This document shows, piece by piece, positions 45,540-58,665 of a stretch of DNA of 64,000 nucleotides. Position 1 is the first letter of the stretch. Each line of letters starts with the position of its first letter. A model generated the notes under the pieces. It did no database searches. It was not told the DNA's origin and worked only from the letters and a program-made list of their open reading frames with translations. The translations under genes and the position numbers were made by a program. Source of the DNA: Leucobacter triazinivorans (GTDB taxonomy: Bacteria > Actinomycetota > Actinomycetes > Actinomycetales > Microbacteriaceae); NCBI RefSeq assembly GCF_004208635.1, contig NZ_CP035806.1, positions 1 through 64,000 on the forward strand. The letters are read 5' to 3'.

Positions 45540-46085
45540 ATGGGTACGCGAACAGTGCTGGAAGGCGCTGAGATCTCGCGGGCGCTGACTCGAATCTCGC
45601 ACGAAATCATCGAAGCGAACAAGGGCGTCGCGGGGCTGGTGCTCGTCGGCATCCCCACGCGCGGTTCCCTGCTCGCCCAGCGGATCGCGGCGATCATCTC
45701 GCGCATCGAGGGCGAGGACGTGCCGGTCGGCAGCCTCGACGTCACGATGTACCGCGACGACCTCGCCCAGCATCCCACCCGGGCGCCGCACCCGACGGAT
45801 ATGCCCGTCTCGGGGATCGACGGCGCCACCGTCGTGCTCGTCGACGACGTGCTCTACTCGGGTCGCACCGTGCGCGCCGCGCTCGATGCGCTGAATGATC
45901 ACGGGCGACCGCGTGCGGTGCGTCTCGCGGCGCTCATCGATCGCGGGCATCGAGAGCTCCCCGTCCGCGCCGACTACATCGGCAAGAACCTCCCGAGCGC
46001 CAAGCACGAGCGCATCTCGGTGCGCCTGACGGAGCTCGACGGCGTCGACGACGTGACCATCTCCGATGCGGAGGGCAGGGGATGA
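45540..46085 (+). CDS. pyrR: Pyrimidine operon regulator / uracil phosphoribosyltransferase PyrR
   Basis: A 181-residue PRT-fold protein that binds pyr mRNA when UMP is abundant and can have weak UPRTase activity. The PRPP-binding motif [18 protein letters not shown] is clear, as are the N-terminal RISHEIIE and [13 protein letters not shown] blocks. ATG 45540 is 9 bases after a G-rich ribosome-binding site that lies in the PyrR hairpin. Its stop overlaps pyrB as ATGA, so repression of pyrR translation could spread to the operon. Confidence 0.96.
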   Translation: MGTRTVLEGAEISRALTRISHEIIEANKGVAGLVLVGIPTRGSLLAQRIAAIISRIEGEDVPVGSLDVTMYRDDLAQHPTRAPHPTDMPVSGIDGATVVLVDDVLYSGRTVRAALDALNDHGRPRAVRLAALIDRGHRELPVRADYIGKNLPSAKHERISVRLTELDGVDDVTISDAEGRG

Positions 46086-47062
46086 GGCACCTCCTCGACA
46101 CCCGGACGTTGAGCAGGGACGACGCGATTCGGATCCTCGACACCGCCGAGGACATGGCTGCGGCCCAGCAGCGCGAGGTCAAGAAGCTCCCGGCGCTGCG
46201 CGGCAAGACCGTGGTGAACCTCTTCTACGAGGACTCCACCCGCACCCGCATCTCATTCGAGGCCGCGGCGAAGCGCCTGAGCGCCGACGTGATCAACTTC
46301 AGCGCGAAGGGGTCGTCCGTCTCGAAGGGCGAGTCGCTCAAGGACACGGCGCAGACGCTGCAGGCCATCGGCGCCGACGGCGTCGTGATCCGGCACCCGG
46401 CATCCGGAGCGCCGGAGCGCCTGGCCCGCAGCGGCTGGATCGACGCGGGCGTGCTCAACGCGGGTGACGGCACCCACGAGCACCCCACCCAGGCCCTGCT
46501 CGACGCCTTCACGATGCGGCGCCGCCTCTTCGGAAGCGGTGCCGGCGTATCCGACGCGAGCGGCAGCCGCGGTCGCGACCTCGACGGGGTCTCCGTTGCG
46601 ATCGTCGGCGACGTCGCGCACTCGCGCGTGGCCCGATCCAACCTCTGGCTGCTCAACGCCCTCGGGGCGCACGTGACCTTCGTCGCGCCGGAGACGCTGC
46701 TGCCCTACGGTGCACGGGACTGGCCGGTGAAGATCCACCACTCCCTCGACGCCGCGCTGCGTGACGAGCGCCCCGAGGTCGTCATGATGCTGCGCATCCA
46801 GAGCGAGCGCATGCACGCCGCCTTCTTCCCCAACGAGCGCGAGTACGCGCGCAACTGGGGTCTCGACGACGCCCGCCTGGAGCGGCTCGTCGACGAGGCG
46901 ATCGTGATGCACCCCGGCCCCATGAACCGCGGACTCGAGATCTCCTCGCGCGCGGCCGATTCCGAGCGCTCGACGGTGCTCGAACAGGTGGCCAACGGCG
47001 TCTCCGTGCGCATGGCGGCGCTGTATCTCCTACTGTCCGGCGAGCGAGAGGCGAGCATATGA
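46082..47062 (+). CDS. pyrB: Aspartate carbamoyltransferase catalytic subunit
   Basis: A 326-residue enzyme forming N-carbamoyl-aspartate. The carbamoyl-phosphate site [13 protein letters not shown], the second loop [11 protein letters not shown], and HPTQALLD and PMNRGLEI are all present. No pyrI regulatory subunit is encoded, as is usual in actinobacteria. Overlaps pyrR and pyrC by 4 bases each. Confidence 0.97.
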   Translation: MRHLLDTRTLSRDDAIRILDTAEDMAAAQQREVKKLPALRGKTVVNLFYEDSTRTRISFEAAAKRLSADVINFSAKGSSVSKGESLKDTAQTLQAIGADGVVIRHPASGAPERLARSGWIDAGVLNAGDGTHEHPTQALLDAFTMRRRLFGSGAGVSDASGSRGRDLDGVSVAIVGDVAHSRVARSNLWLLNALGAHVTFVAPETLLPYGARDWPVKIHHSLDAALRDERPEVVMMLRIQSERMHAAFFPNEREYARNWGLDDARLERLVDEAIVMHPGPMNRGLEISSRAADSERSTVLEQVANGVSVRMAALYLLLSGEREASI

Positions 47063-48450
47063 GCACCCCCGACATCCTGATCCGCGGCGCGCGTCTCGCG
47101 GCCCAGCTGACCGAGCGGGGCGGCGACGTCTCCGCGGCGCCGCAGGTGGATCTGCGGATCTCGAACGGCACGATCGTCGAGCGCGTCGCTCAGGCGGACG
47201 GCGGGATCGCCGCGCGCGACGGCGAACGAGTTATCGACGCCGACGGGCTGGTCGCGCTGACGGGCCTGGTGGATCTGCACACGCACCTGCGCGAGCCGGG
47301 GTTCGAGCAGTCGGAGACCGTGCTCACCGGCACCCGCGCGGCGGCCGCCGGCGGCTTCACGAGCGTCTTCGCCATGGCCAACACCCTGCCCGTGCAGGAC
47401 ACGGCAGGCGTCGTCGAGCAGGTGCAGCGCCTCGGAGACGCCGCGGGCTATGCGACCGTGCGCCCCATCGGCGCCGTCACCGACGATCTCGCCGGCGAGC
47501 GCCTCAGCGAGATCGGCGCCATGGCGCAGTCCCGCGCCGAGGTGCGCGTCTTCTCCGACGACGGCAAGTGCGTGCACGATCCGCTGCTCATGCGCCGCGC
47601 GCTCGAGTACGTGAAGACCTTCGACGGCGTCATCGCGCAGCACGCGCAGGATCCGCGCCTCACGGAGGGCGCGCAGATGAACGAGGGCGCGCTGTCGAGC
47701 GAGCTCGGGCTCAAGGGCTGGCCCGCGGTCGCCGAGGAGTCGATCATCGCCCGCGACGTGCTGCTCGCCGAGCACATCGGGGCCCGGCTGCACATCTGCC
47801 ACCTCTCGACCGCCGGGTCGGTCGAGGTGATCCGCTGGGCGAAGGCGCGGGGCGTGCAGGTCACCGCCGAGGTCACGCCGCACCACCTCATCCTCACCGA
47901 GGAGCTCGTGCGCAGCTACGACGCCCGCTACAAGGTCAACCCGCCGCTGCGGCGCGAGGAGGACGTGCGAGCGCTGCGCCGCGCCGTCGCGGAGGGCGTC
48001 ATCGACATCATCGCCACCGACCACGCCCCGCACCCCATCGAGGCGAAGGAGTGCGAGTGGGATGTCGCCGCGTTCGGCATGGTGGGACTCGAGTCGGCGC
48101 TGCCGATCGCGCTGCTCACCCTCGTGAACGAGGGGCACGCCAGCTGGGCGCAGCTCGAGACGCTGCTCTCGCGCCGGCCCGCCGAGATCGGTCGCCTGGA
48201 GGGGCATCCGACGGCGCTCGAGGCCGGGCAGCCGGCCGATATCGCACTGGTCGACCCGAGCGGCTCGAGCGAGTTCGACCTTGCGCGCCTGCGGGGCCTC
48301 AGCGTCAATTCGCCCTATCTCGGCATGGAGCTTCCCGGCCGGGTCGCCTACACCGTGCGCCGGGGCTATCTGACGCTCGACGGCGGCGAGCTGGTCGACC
48401 CCGGCACGGTGGCCGCCGCGGCGCTCGTCTCGCAGGGCGGCGAGCTGTGA
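47059..48450 (+). CDS. pyrC: Dihydroorotase
   Basis: A 463-residue zinc amidohydrolase (class I) that closes N-carbamoyl-aspartate to dihydroorotate. Metal-binding HTHLREPG, the lysine/His positions in [22 protein letters not shown] and the aspartate in [14 protein letters not shown] are present, so it should be active rather than a non-catalytic homologue. ATG overlaps the pyrB stop; its stop overlaps the next gene as GTGA. Confidence 0.96.
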   Translation: MSTPDILIRGARLAAQLTERGGDVSAAPQVDLRISNGTIVERVAQADGGIAARDGERVIDADGLVALTGLVDLHTHLREPGFEQSETVLTGTRAAAAGGFTSVFAMANTLPVQDTAGVVEQVQRLGDAAGYATVRPIGAVTDDLAGERLSEIGAMAQSRAEVRVFSDDGKCVHDPLLMRRALEYVKTFDGVIAQHAQDPRLTEGAQMNEGALSSELGLKGWPAVAEESIIARDVLLAEHIGARLHICHLSTAGSVEVIRWAKARGVQVTAEVTPHHLILTEELVRSYDARYKVNPPLRREEDVRALRRAVAEGVIDIIATDHAPHPIEAKECEWDVAAFGMVGLESALPIALLTLVNEGHASWAQLETLLSRRPAEIGRLEGHPTALEAGQPADIALVDPSGSSEFDLARLRGLSVNSPYLGMELPGRVAYTVRRGYLTLDGGELVDPGTVAAAALVSQGGEL

Positions 48451-48995
48451 GCCAGACCGCCTACGCGCTCCTCATGGGCGCCATCGCGGCGCTCGCGCTC
48501 GCCGGCATGTGGTTCGCCTGGCGCGCCCGCGCGCGGCGCGACCGCGCTGTCGAGCCGCCGTCGGCTCCGCTCGCCGGGGCGACCCTCGTGAGCTTCCCGC
48601 GCGCGTCCTACGTCTCGACGACGCCGGTCGGCTCGCCGTTCGAACGACTCGCGATCGCCGGGCTGCGCTACAAGGGCTTCGCCGAGCTGACCGTGCTGAG
48701 CGACGGCGTCGTGATCGCGGTCACGGGGGAGCGCCCCGTGCGCATCCCCGCCGCGCAGCTGCGCGGCAGCGCCACCGCGGCCGGCCGGGTCGGCAAGGCC
48801 GTCGAGCGCGACGGGCTGTCCCTGATCCGCTGGGTGCCGGACGGCGCCGACGGCGCGGGCCGCCCGGGCGCGACCGGCGAGCGCACGCTGGAATCGGGAT
48901 TCCGGCTCGCGAATCCCGCCGAGCAGACGGCGCTCGCCTCGGCCATCGACAAGATCTCTCCCACACCTTCGACGTCTCAGGAGGGCGCGAAATGA
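48447..48995 (+). CDS. Membrane-anchored protein of the actinobacterial pyr operon
   Basis: A 182-residue protein with one N-terminal transmembrane helix (about 4-25) and a cytosolic or extracytoplasmic domain containing [22 protein letters not shown] and [12 protein letters not shown], a pattern suggesting a small beta-domain (PH-like). M. tuberculosis has a protein of the same type (Rv1382) in the same place between pyrC and carA, so it is a conserved part of the operon. Its role is unknown. GTG start; its stop overlaps carA. Confidence 0.82.
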   Translation: MSQTAYALLMGAIAALALAGMWFAWRARARRDRAVEPPSAPLAGATLVSFPRASYVSTTPVGSPFERLAIAGLRYKGFAELTVLSDGVVIAVTGERPVRIPAAQLRGSATAAGRVGKAVERDGLSLIRWVPDGADGAGRPGATGERTLESGFRLANPAEQTALASAIDKISPTPSTSQEGAK

Positions 48996-50218
48996 CCACA
49001 GCTTCAGCAACACACTCGGTGACCGAGGTCACCGCCCCGCCCGCCTCCGCGGTCGCGACCGGCCCGGCCGTGCTCGTGCTCGAGGACGGCACCCGCTACT
49101 CGGGGCGCGCCTACGGCGCGACGGGTCGCACGCTCGGCGAGGTGGTGTTCTCGACGGGCATGACGGGCTACCAGGAGACGCTCACCGACCCCTCCTACGC
49201 CGGGCAGATCGTGCTCATGACGGCGCCCCACATCGGCAATACCGGAGCCAACGACACCGACATGGAGTCGCGCAGGATCTGGGTGTCGGGCTTCGTCGTG
49301 CGGGATCCCGCGCGACGCGTCTCCAACTTCCGCGCCGAGCGCTCGCTCGACGAGGATCTCGTGAACGACGGCGTGGTGGGCATCTCGGGGATCGACACCC
49401 GTGCGGTCACCCGCCACATCCGCTCCGCGGGCGCCATGCGCGCGGGCATCTTCTCGGGCGGCGACGCCGAGCTCTCCGAGGCCGAGCAGCTCGAACTCGT
49501 GCGCGGGCAGGCCGGCATGGCCGGCAAGAACCTCTCCGCACAGGTCACCACTCCCGAGCGCTACGACGTGCCCGCCGCCGAGGGCGTGGAGCGCGTCGGA
49601 TCGATCGCCGTGCTCGACCTCGGCATCAAACGCGCCACGGTGCAGTACCTGTCGGAGCACGGCTTCGACGTGATCGTGCTTCCCGCGGCCACGACGCTCG
49701 AGCAGGTGCGCGAGATCGCGCCCGATGCACTGTTCTACTCCAATGGCCCCGGCGATCCCGCCGCCTCCGAAGATGCAGTCGCGCTGCTGCGCGAGCTGCT
49801 GCGCGACGGGCTGCCCTACTTCGGCATCTGCTTCGGCAACCAGCTGCTGGGCCGGGCGCTCGGCCTCGGCACCTACAAGCTGCCGTTCGGGCACCGCGGC
49901 ATCAACCAGCCCGTGCTCGACAAGCGCACCGGGCGGGTCGAGATCACCGCCCAGAACCACGGTTTCGCGGTCGACGCCCCCATCGAGGGCGAGTTCGAGG
50001 CTCCCGAGGGGTTCGGCCGGGTGCGGGTGAGCCACTACAGCCTCAACGACCAGGTGGTCGAGGGGCTCGAGTGCCTCGACATTCCGGCCTTCTCGGTGCA
50101 GTACCATCCCGAGGCCGCGGCGGGGCCGCACGACGCCTTCTATCTGTTCCATCGATTCCGCGAGCTGGTTTCGACTCGCTCCGCTCGCTCAACCAGCGGA
50201 AAGACCCAGGAGGCCTGA
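48992..50218 (+). CDS. carA: Carbamoyl-phosphate synthase small subunit
   Basis: A 408-residue glutaminase subunit delivering ammonia to CarB. The class I amidotransferase Cys is in [12 protein letters not shown] and the His-Glu pair in [11 protein letters not shown]. About 24 extra N-terminal residues ([11 protein letters not shown]...) precede the conserved [13 protein letters not shown]. The last 20 codons ([17 protein letters not shown]) come from a palindromic repeat element (50165-50196) rather than conserved CarA sequence. ATG overlaps the preceding stop. Confidence 0.95.
   Translation: MTTASATHSVTEVTAPPASAVATGPAVLVLEDGTRYSGRAYGATGRTLGEVVFSTGMTGYQETLTDPSYAGQIVLMTAPHIGNTGANDTDMESRRIWVSGFVVRDPARRVSNFRAERSLDEDLVNDGVVGISGIDTRAVTRHIRSAGAMRAGIFSGGDAELSEAEQLELVRGQAGMAGKNLSAQVTTPERYDVPAAEGVERVGSIAVLDLGIKRATVQYLSEHGFDVIVLPAATTLEQVREIAPDALFYSNGPGDPAASEDAVALLRELLRDGLPYFGICFGNQLLGRALGLGTYKLPFGHRGINQPVLDKRTGRVEITAQNHGFAVDAPIEGEFEAPEGFGRVRVSHYSLNDQVVEGLECLDIPAFSVQYHPEAAAGPHDAFYLFHRFRELVSTRSARSTSGKTQEA
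50165..50196. repeat. Palindromic interspersed element forming the 3' end of carA
   Basis: ctggtt (50165-50170) and aaccag (50191-50196) flank tcgactcgctccgctcgctc, itself able to fold through gagcg/cgctc. This gtttcgactcgct...ctcaacca type of sequence resembles REP-like elements scattered through Microbacteriaceae genomes (recalled, not searched). Here it is read in frame as the C-terminus of CarA, shortly before carB. Confidence 0.6.
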
Positions 50219-50222
50219 CCCG

Positions 50223-53509
<3,287 letters not shown>

Positions 53510-53513
<4 letters not shown>

Positions 53514-54391
53514 CGGTGAGCGCGGTGGCATCGCGCGCCGAGGGCGCCTTCTCCAACCGTCTCGCCGTCGCGCTGGCGGCACGGCGCCACCTGTGCGTGG
53601 GGATCGATCCGCACGCGCCGCTGCTCGACGCCTGGGGGCTGCCCGACGATGCCTCCGGCGCCGAGCGCATGGGGCGCGAGGTGGTGGCCGCGGCCGCCGG
53701 GGTCGCGGCGTGCGTCAAACCGCAGATCGCCTTCTTCGAGCGGTTCGGCGCGGCGGGCTTCGCCGCGCTCGAGCGGGTGCTCGCCGACGCGCGCGCGGCG
53801 GGGGTGCTCGTGATCGCCGATGTGAAGCGCGGCGACATCGGCTCGAGTTTCGCGGCCTACGCGGCGGCCTGGCTGACGCCGGGCTCCCCGCTCGAGGCCG
53901 ACGCGATGACCGTCACGGCCTATCAGGGCTTCGGCAGCCTGTCGGGCGCATTCGATCTCGTGCGGGATCACGGCAAGGGCCTGTTCGTGCTCGCGGCGAC
54001 CTCGAACCCCGAGGCGCGCGCGGTGCAGCTCGCGCGGCGCGAAGACGGGCGCACGGTGGCGCAGGCCATGGTGGACGACGCCCTCGCGTTCGCCTCGCCG
54101 CTCGACCGCCACGTGAACTCGGTCGGCGTCGTGCTCGGCGCCACGCTGACGCTCGCCGACTTCGGGATCGATATCGAGCTGCCCCCCGCGAAGCCGGCGC
54201 TGCCCGTGCTCGCTCCCGGCTTCGGCCACCAGGGCGCTCGGGCCGAGGATGCGCTGGGCATCTTCGGCGGGCTCGGGTGGGCGCTGCTCGCGAACGAGTC
54301 GCGCAGCATCCTCGCGGAGGGCGCGCCGGGGCTCGCGGGCCGCGTGCGGGCGCGCTCCGAGGCGATCGGCGAGGCGTTGTCGCGCGGGTGA
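53510..54391 (+). CDS. pyrF: Orotidine 5'-phosphate decarboxylase (PyrF type 2)
   Basis: A 293-residue TIM-barrel enzyme converting OMP to UMP, the last step of the pathway. The active-site block [20 protein letters not shown] and APGFGHQG near the end are those of the longer actinobacterial type. GTG 53510 overlaps the carB stop; GTG 53516 is an alternative two codons later. Last gene of the pyr operon; gmk downstream has its own promoter. Confidence 0.94.
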
Positions 54392-54405
54392 CCTCGCACC
54401 GACCG

Positions 54406-54411
54406 TAGACT
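54406..54411 (+). promoter_or_regulatory. -10 box TAGACT of the IHF-gmk gene
   Basis: TAGACT lies 36 bases before the ATG at 54448; GGAGCAGAG provides the ribosome-binding site. This allows gmk to be expressed independently of PyrR control. Confidence 0.5.
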
Positions 54412-54447
54412 TGAGGTGCCCCTTCCGACCGCCACGATGGAGCAGAG

Positions 54448-55356
54448 ATGACGAACCACAGCGCCACACCCGCCATGCCGGAGGTCGATCGCGTCGCGGC
54501 GAATCGTGCCGCGATCGCGGCACGGCGCGCCCGAGCCGATCTGAAGCAGCGCCTGCGCAGCGGCGAGCTCTCGCCGCTGCGGGTGCTGGAGCAGTCCCGG
54601 GTGCCTGGCAGCCCCGCCGCGTCGCTGCGCATCACCGACTATCTGCTCTCGTTCCCGGCCATCGGCGCGGTCAAGGCCGGGCGCGTGCGCGAGCATCTCG
54701 GGATCTCCGAACGCAAGCGTCTCGGGGGGCTCGGCAAACTGCAGCGCGAGCGGCTGGAGCAGTTCGTGCGTGAGCGCACGGGCGCGGCGCCCGACGGGGC
54801 CCGGCCCCCGTTGACGGTGCTGGCCGGCCCCACCGCGGTCGGCAAGGGCACGGTGGCCTCCTACATCCGCGAGCACTACGACGACATCGGTCTCTCGGTG
54901 TCGGCGACCACCCGCTCGCCGCGCCCCGGCGAAGAGGAGGGCACCCACTACTTCTTCGTGGACGACGAGGGGTTCGACCGGATGCTCGCTTCGGACGAGC
55001 TGCTGGAGTGGGCCACGGTGCACAACCGCTACCGCTACGGCACGCCGCGGGGGCCGGTGCTCGCAGCAGCGGAACGGGGCGAGCCGCTGCTGCTCGAGAT
55101 CGATCTGCAGGGTGCGCGCCAGGTGCGCGCGAGCATGCCCGAGGCGCGGCTCGTGTTCCTCGCGCCCCCGAGCTGGGACGAGCTGGTGGAGCGGCTCGTG
55201 GGCCGCGGCACCGAGGACGCCGCGGAGCGGCAGCGCCGGCTCGAGACCGCGAAGGTCGAACTCGCGGCGGCGGACGAGTTCGATGAGATCATCGTCAACG
55301 ACGAGGTGCCGCGTGCGGCGGCCCGGCTGGTCGAACTGATGCGAGGGACCGACTGA
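54448..55356 (+). CDS. gmk: Actinobacterial IHF (mIHF) fused to guanylate kinase
   Basis: A 302-residue fusion. Residues about 10-112 are an mIHF-like nucleoid protein ([60 protein letters not shown] in three blocks, with the helix-two-turn-helix KAGR motif). Residues about 122-300 are guanylate kinase: P-loop GPTAVGKGT (127-135), [22 protein letters not shown] and [12 protein letters not shown]. In M. tuberculosis mihF and gmk are separate adjacent genes (Rv1388, Rv1389). The single frame has no stop between the domains. Gmk makes GDP; mIHF binds DNA. Confidence 0.92.
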   Translation: MTNHSATPAMPEVDRVAANRAAIAARRARADLKQRLRSGELSPLRVLEQSRVPGSPAASLRITDYLLSFPAIGAVKAGRVREHLGISERKRLGGLGKLQRERLEQFVRERTGAAPDGARPPLTVLAGPTAVGKGTVASYIREHYDDIGLSVSATTRSPRPGEEEGTHYFFVDDEGFDRMLASDELLEWATVHNRYRYGTPRGPVLAAAERGEPLLLEIDLQGARQVRASMPEARLVFLAPPSWDELVERLVGRGTEDAAERQRRLETAKVELAAADEFDEIIVNDEVPRAAARLVELMRGTD

Positions 55357-55402
55357 GCGCTCACACGCCCGCGGAGGACGCCGGTCGCGCCGTGATCCGG
55401 GG

Positions 55403-55408
55403 TAACGT
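55403..55408 (+). promoter_or_regulatory. -10 box TAACGT, leaderless start of the DMT transporter gene
   Basis: TAACGT ends 6 bases before GTG 55415, the leaderless spacing seen elsewhere in the window. Confidence 0.5.
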
Positions 55409-55414
55409 GGTCCT

Positions 55415-56413
55415 GTGATCCCGAGCCTCATCGACTCAGCCGTGCGCCTGGGCGCCCTCCTCCCGATGTCGGACATCGATGAGGTGCTGGCGATGGATCC
55501 CCGGCAGCTGCTCGGCATCCCCCTCGCGCTGGTCGGCGCAGCGCTGCTCGCGTTCGGCGCGCAGTACCAGTCGCGGGGGCTCAACAAGGTCGAACGGATC
55601 GTCGGCGAGAGCGCGGGCGCCGGTCTCTCGATCCGGCACGTGCTCAATCTGCTGCGCCGACCGTCCTGGGTCAGCGGCACGCTGCTGCTCGGGGTGGCCG
55701 TGCTCTTCCAGATCGCGTCCCTGTCGTTGTCGCCGCTCATCATCGTGCAGCCGATCGGCGTGGTGGGCCTCGTGATCACCTCGATCCTCAATTCGCGCCT
55801 CAGCGGCGTGAGGCTCGGCAAGCGCGTGAAGACGTCCATCGGCCTGTGCGTGCTCGGCATCGTCGTCTTCGTGACGATCGCCGCCTTCACCGCCTCCGAT
55901 CAACCGGTCACCGACGCGAAGCTCATCACGATCCTCATCATCTTCGCGGTGGTGCTCGTGCTGGCGCTCCTGCTCTTCGTCGCCTTCCGTCATCAGGGCG
56001 TCGCACTGATCTACATCGTGGGAGCCGGGGTGCTCTACGGCTTCGTGGCCACGTTCGCGAAGGTGGTGATCGGTCGGCTGCAGCAGGGTGAGTTCGAGTG
56101 GCTGACCTGGACCTGCGTGGGCGCGCTCCTGGTGGGCGCTCTGCTCGGCATGGTGTTCGTGCAGAACGCCTACTCCTCGGGGCCGCCCGATCTCGTCGTC
56201 GCGGGGCTCACCGTGATCGACCCGATCGTCGCCGTGCTCATCGGCATCGTGGTGCTGAACGAGGCCGCGGGCGCGCCCCCGTGGGCGATCGTCGCGTTCG
56301 TGCTCTCGGGAGCGGTCGCGGTGATCGGGGTGCTGGGGCTGGCGAAGTTCCACCCGCAGACGGGGCACTCCGCGCTCGACACGGGCGTCGCCGGGGGCGG
56401 GCGCATCTCCTAG
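55415..56413 (+). CDS. DMT-superfamily transporter
   Basis: A 332-residue membrane protein with about nine hydrophobic helices, an N-terminal cytosolic segment and small-residue-rich helices (LLGIPLALVGAALLAFGAQYQSRG at the first). The pattern QPIGVVGLVITSILNSR and, near the end, IDPIVAVLIGIVVLNEA is typical of drug/metabolite-type (EamA-like) carriers. NIPA-type magnesium transporters are related in fold, so the substrate is unknown. In M. tuberculosis rpoZ follows gmk; here it does not, so this gene marks an order break. Confidence 0.82.
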   Translation: MIPSLIDSAVRLGALLPMSDIDEVLAMDPRQLLGIPLALVGAALLAFGAQYQSRGLNKVERIVGESAGAGLSIRHVLNLLRRPSWVSGTLLLGVAVLFQIASLSLSPLIIVQPIGVVGLVITSILNSRLSGVRLGKRVKTSIGLCVLGIVVFVTIAAFTASDQPVTDAKLITILIIFAVVLVLALLLFVAFRHQGVALIYIVGAGVLYGFVATFAKVVIGRLQQGEFEWLTWTCVGALLVGALLGMVFVQNAYSSGPPDLVVAGLTVIDPIVAVLIGIVVLNEAAGAPPWAIVAFVLSGAVAVIGVLGLAKFHPQTGHSALDTGVAGGGRIS

Positions 56414-56461
56414 CCGGAGGCTCGGTGCGCGCCTGTGCGACGCGAGGCTCACCCATAGGGG

Positions 56462-56491
56462 TTGACAAAGTTAGGTGCGCCTAACCATCAT
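56462..56491 (+). promoter_or_regulatory. Iron-uptake operon promoter with IdeR/DtxR-like box
   Basis: TTGACA (56462-56467) is a perfect -35 box. In the spacer lies GTTAGG-TGCG-CCTAAC (56470-56485), a palindrome of the IdeR/DtxR type, whose consensus is TTAGGTTAGSCTAACCTAA. The -10 is weak (catcat, 56486-56491). Fe2+-loaded IdeR/DtxR bound here should block transcription when iron is plentiful. Binding is inferred from sequence. Confidence 0.75.
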
Positions 56492-56557
56492 GTGATGTGG
56501 CGCGCGAAGGGTGCGCCTCGGGCCTCCGGCTCGACGTCCCATCGGAAGGGAGCGCTC

Positions 56558-57592
56558 GTGCGCATCTCACGTCTTCTCTGCGGCGCAGCCGCCCTCACCC
56601 TCGCCGCCGGCCTCGCATCATGCTCGACGGAGACCCCGACGGCAGCAGTCGCGAGAGGGTCTGGCGAGGGCTTCCCGATCGAGATCGAGCACGTCTACGG
56701 CACGACCACGATCGCGGAGCAGCCCGAACGCGTGGCGACGGTGGCCTGGGCCAACCACGAGGTGCCCCTCGCCCTCGGCGTGGTGCCGGTCGGCATGAGC
56801 AAGGCGACGTGGGGCGACGACGACGGCGACGGGGTGCTGCCCTGGGTCGAGGACCGGCTCGAGGAGCTCGACGCCGAGCCCCCGGTGCTCTTCGACGAGA
56901 CCGACGGCATCGATTTCGAGGCCGTCGCCGACACCGAGCCCGACGTGATCCTCGCCGCCTACTCGGGGCTCACCGAGGAGGACTACCGCACACTGTCGAA
57001 GATCGCCCCGGTGGTCGCGTACCCCGAGACCCCCTGGGGCACCTCGATGGAGGACATGATCGCGCTCAACGCGACGGCGCTCGGCATGCAGCAGCAGGGC
57101 GAGGCGCTCACCGCGGATCTGCACGCGCAGATCGATGAGTCGCTCGCCGCGCACCCCGAGCTCGAGGGCAAGAAGCTGCTCTTCGCCTATTTGAACCCCT
57201 CCGACCTCTCCACGATCGGCTTCTACACCGTGCACGACACCCGTCCCGGCTTCCTCGCCGGTCTGGGCCTGCCGCAGCCGGCGATCGTCGAGGAGGAGAG
57301 CGCGAAGACCGAGGAGTTCTACGTCGAGCTCAGCTCCGACGTCGCCGACCGCTTCGACGACGTGGACGTCGTCGTCACCTACGGCGACGCCGAGGGTGCG
57401 TTCGTCGCGCAGATCCAGGCCGACCCGCTGCTCTCGAAGATCCCCGCGGTGGCCGAGGGGCGGATCGCCATTCTCGAGGACGCGACGCCGCTCGCGGCCT
57501 CGGCGAACCCCTCGCCGCTCTCCATCGGCTGGGGCATCGACGACTACTTCGCGCTGCTCGCGGCCGCGACCTCGGGTCAGAGCGGGGAGTGA
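56558..57592 (+). CDS. Iron-siderophore ABC transporter, lipoprotein binding subunit
   Basis: A 344-residue substrate-binding lipoprotein. The lipobox LASC (cysteine 22) follows a basic start and hydrophobic core, so it is lipidated and membrane-anchored. The FecB/BtuF-like fold shows AWANHEVPLALGVVPVGM, PDVILAAYSGLTEEDYRTLSKIAPVVAYP and a C-terminal ANPSPLSIGWGIDDY. GTG 56558 was chosen because GGAAGGGA lies 7 bases upstream and the signal peptide starts there; the open frame begins earlier at 56462, inside the promoter. The first gene of a five-gene operon with 4-base overlaps. Confidence 0.92.
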   Translation: MRISRLLCGAAALTLAAGLASCSTETPTAAVARGSGEGFPIEIEHVYGTTTIAEQPERVATVAWANHEVPLALGVVPVGMSKATWGDDDGDGVLPWVEDRLEELDAEPPVLFDETDGIDFEAVADTEPDVILAAYSGLTEEDYRTLSKIAPVVAYPETPWGTSMEDMIALNATALGMQQQGEALTADLHAQIDESLAAHPELEGKKLLFAYLNPSDLSTIGFYTVHDTRPGFLAGLGLPQPAIVEEESAKTEEFYVELSSDVADRFDDVDVVVTYGDAEGAFVAQIQADPLLSKIPAVAEGRIAILEDATPLAASANPSPLSIGWGIDDYFALLAAATSGQSGE

Positions 57593-58665
57593 CCCTGACT
57601 GCGGCGGCGCCCGGGGCTGCGGCGCCCGGGGCACCGGGCGCCGAGGCGCCGGCACTCGAGGCGCTGCGACGCAGCGCGGCCCGGCGCACGGGCTGGCTGC
57701 TGGCACTCGTCGCGATCGTGCTGCTGCTCTGCGTCGCCTCCGTGGTGATCGGCGCGCGCACCGTCGGTCTCGGCGAGATCGTCGGCGCGCTGCAGGGCTC
57801 GTCCGAGACCGTCGGCGAGGGCGCGGTGCTCAAGCGCCTGCCGCGCACCGTGCTCGCGGTGCTCGTGGGCGCCGCGCTCGCGGTGGCGGGCACCGCCATG
57901 CAGGCGGTCACCCGCAACCCGCTGGCCGAGCCGGGCATCATGGGCGTGTCGAGCGGCGCCGCGCTCGCAGTGGTCGCGAGCATCAGCTTCCTCGGCGCGC
58001 ACCGGCCCTTCGCGCTGATGGGCATCGCGATCGCCGGTGCGGCGTTCGCGGCCGTCTTCGTCTACACGGTCGGCTCGCTCGGCAGCGGCGGGCCGACCCC
58101 GTACAAGCTCGCGCTCGCGGGCGCGGCGAGCGCCGCGGCGTTCATCTCGCTCACCAACGCGATCATGCTGCCCCGCGTCGACCTGCTGCGCACGTTCCAA
58201 TTCTGGCGCGTCGGCAGCGTGGGCGGGGCCACCTGGGAGAGCATCGCCGTCGCGCTGCCGTTCCTCGCGGTCGGTGCGCTGATCTGCGTGTGGACCGCCC
58301 GGGGCATGAACTCGCTCGCGCTGGGCGACTCCCTGGCCGCCGGGCTCGGCGAGCACGTGATGCGCACCCGCGCACTCGCGGCCTGCGGAGCGGTCATCCT
58401 CTGCGGGGCGGCCACCGCGGTCGCCGGCCCCATCGGCTTCGTCGGGCTGCTCGTGCCGCACCTCTGCCGCACGCTCATCGGGCCCGACCACCGCTGGCTG
58501 ATCCCGTGCTCGGCGCTCGCGGGCGCGGTGCTGCTGCTCGGCGCCGACGTGCTCGGCCGGGTGATCGCGCGTCCCGAGGAGGTCGAGGTGGGTGTGGTCA
58601 CCGCCTTCCTCGGCGCGCCGTTCCTCATCTGGATCGTGCGCCGACAGAGGGTGCGCGAGCTGTGA
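57589..58665 (+). CDS. Iron-siderophore ABC transporter permease (FecCD) 1
   Basis: A 358-residue permease with about ten helices. AVAGTAMQAVTRNPLAEPGIMGVSSGAAL is the conserved block near the cytosolic coupling region, and LGDSLAAGLG and GPIGFVGLLVPHLCR are typical of FecCD family members. GTG overlaps the lipoprotein stop; its stop overlaps the second permease. Confidence 0.94.
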   Translation: MTLTAAAPGAAAPGAPGAEAPALEALRRSAARRTGWLLALVAIVLLLCVASVVIGARTVGLGEIVGALQGSSETVGEGAVLKRLPRTVLAVLVGAALAVAGTAMQAVTRNPLAEPGIMGVSSGAALAVVASISFLGAHRPFALMGIAIAGAAFAAVFVYTVGSLGSGGPTPYKLALAGAASAAAFISLTNAIMLPRVDLLRTFQFWRVGSVGGATWESIAVALPFLAVGALICVWTARGMNSLALGDSLAAGLGEHVMRTRALAACGAVILCGAATAVAGPIGFVGLLVPHLCRTLIGPDHRWLIPCSALAGAVLLLGADVLGRVIARPEEVEVGVVTAFLGAPFLIWIVRRQRVREL

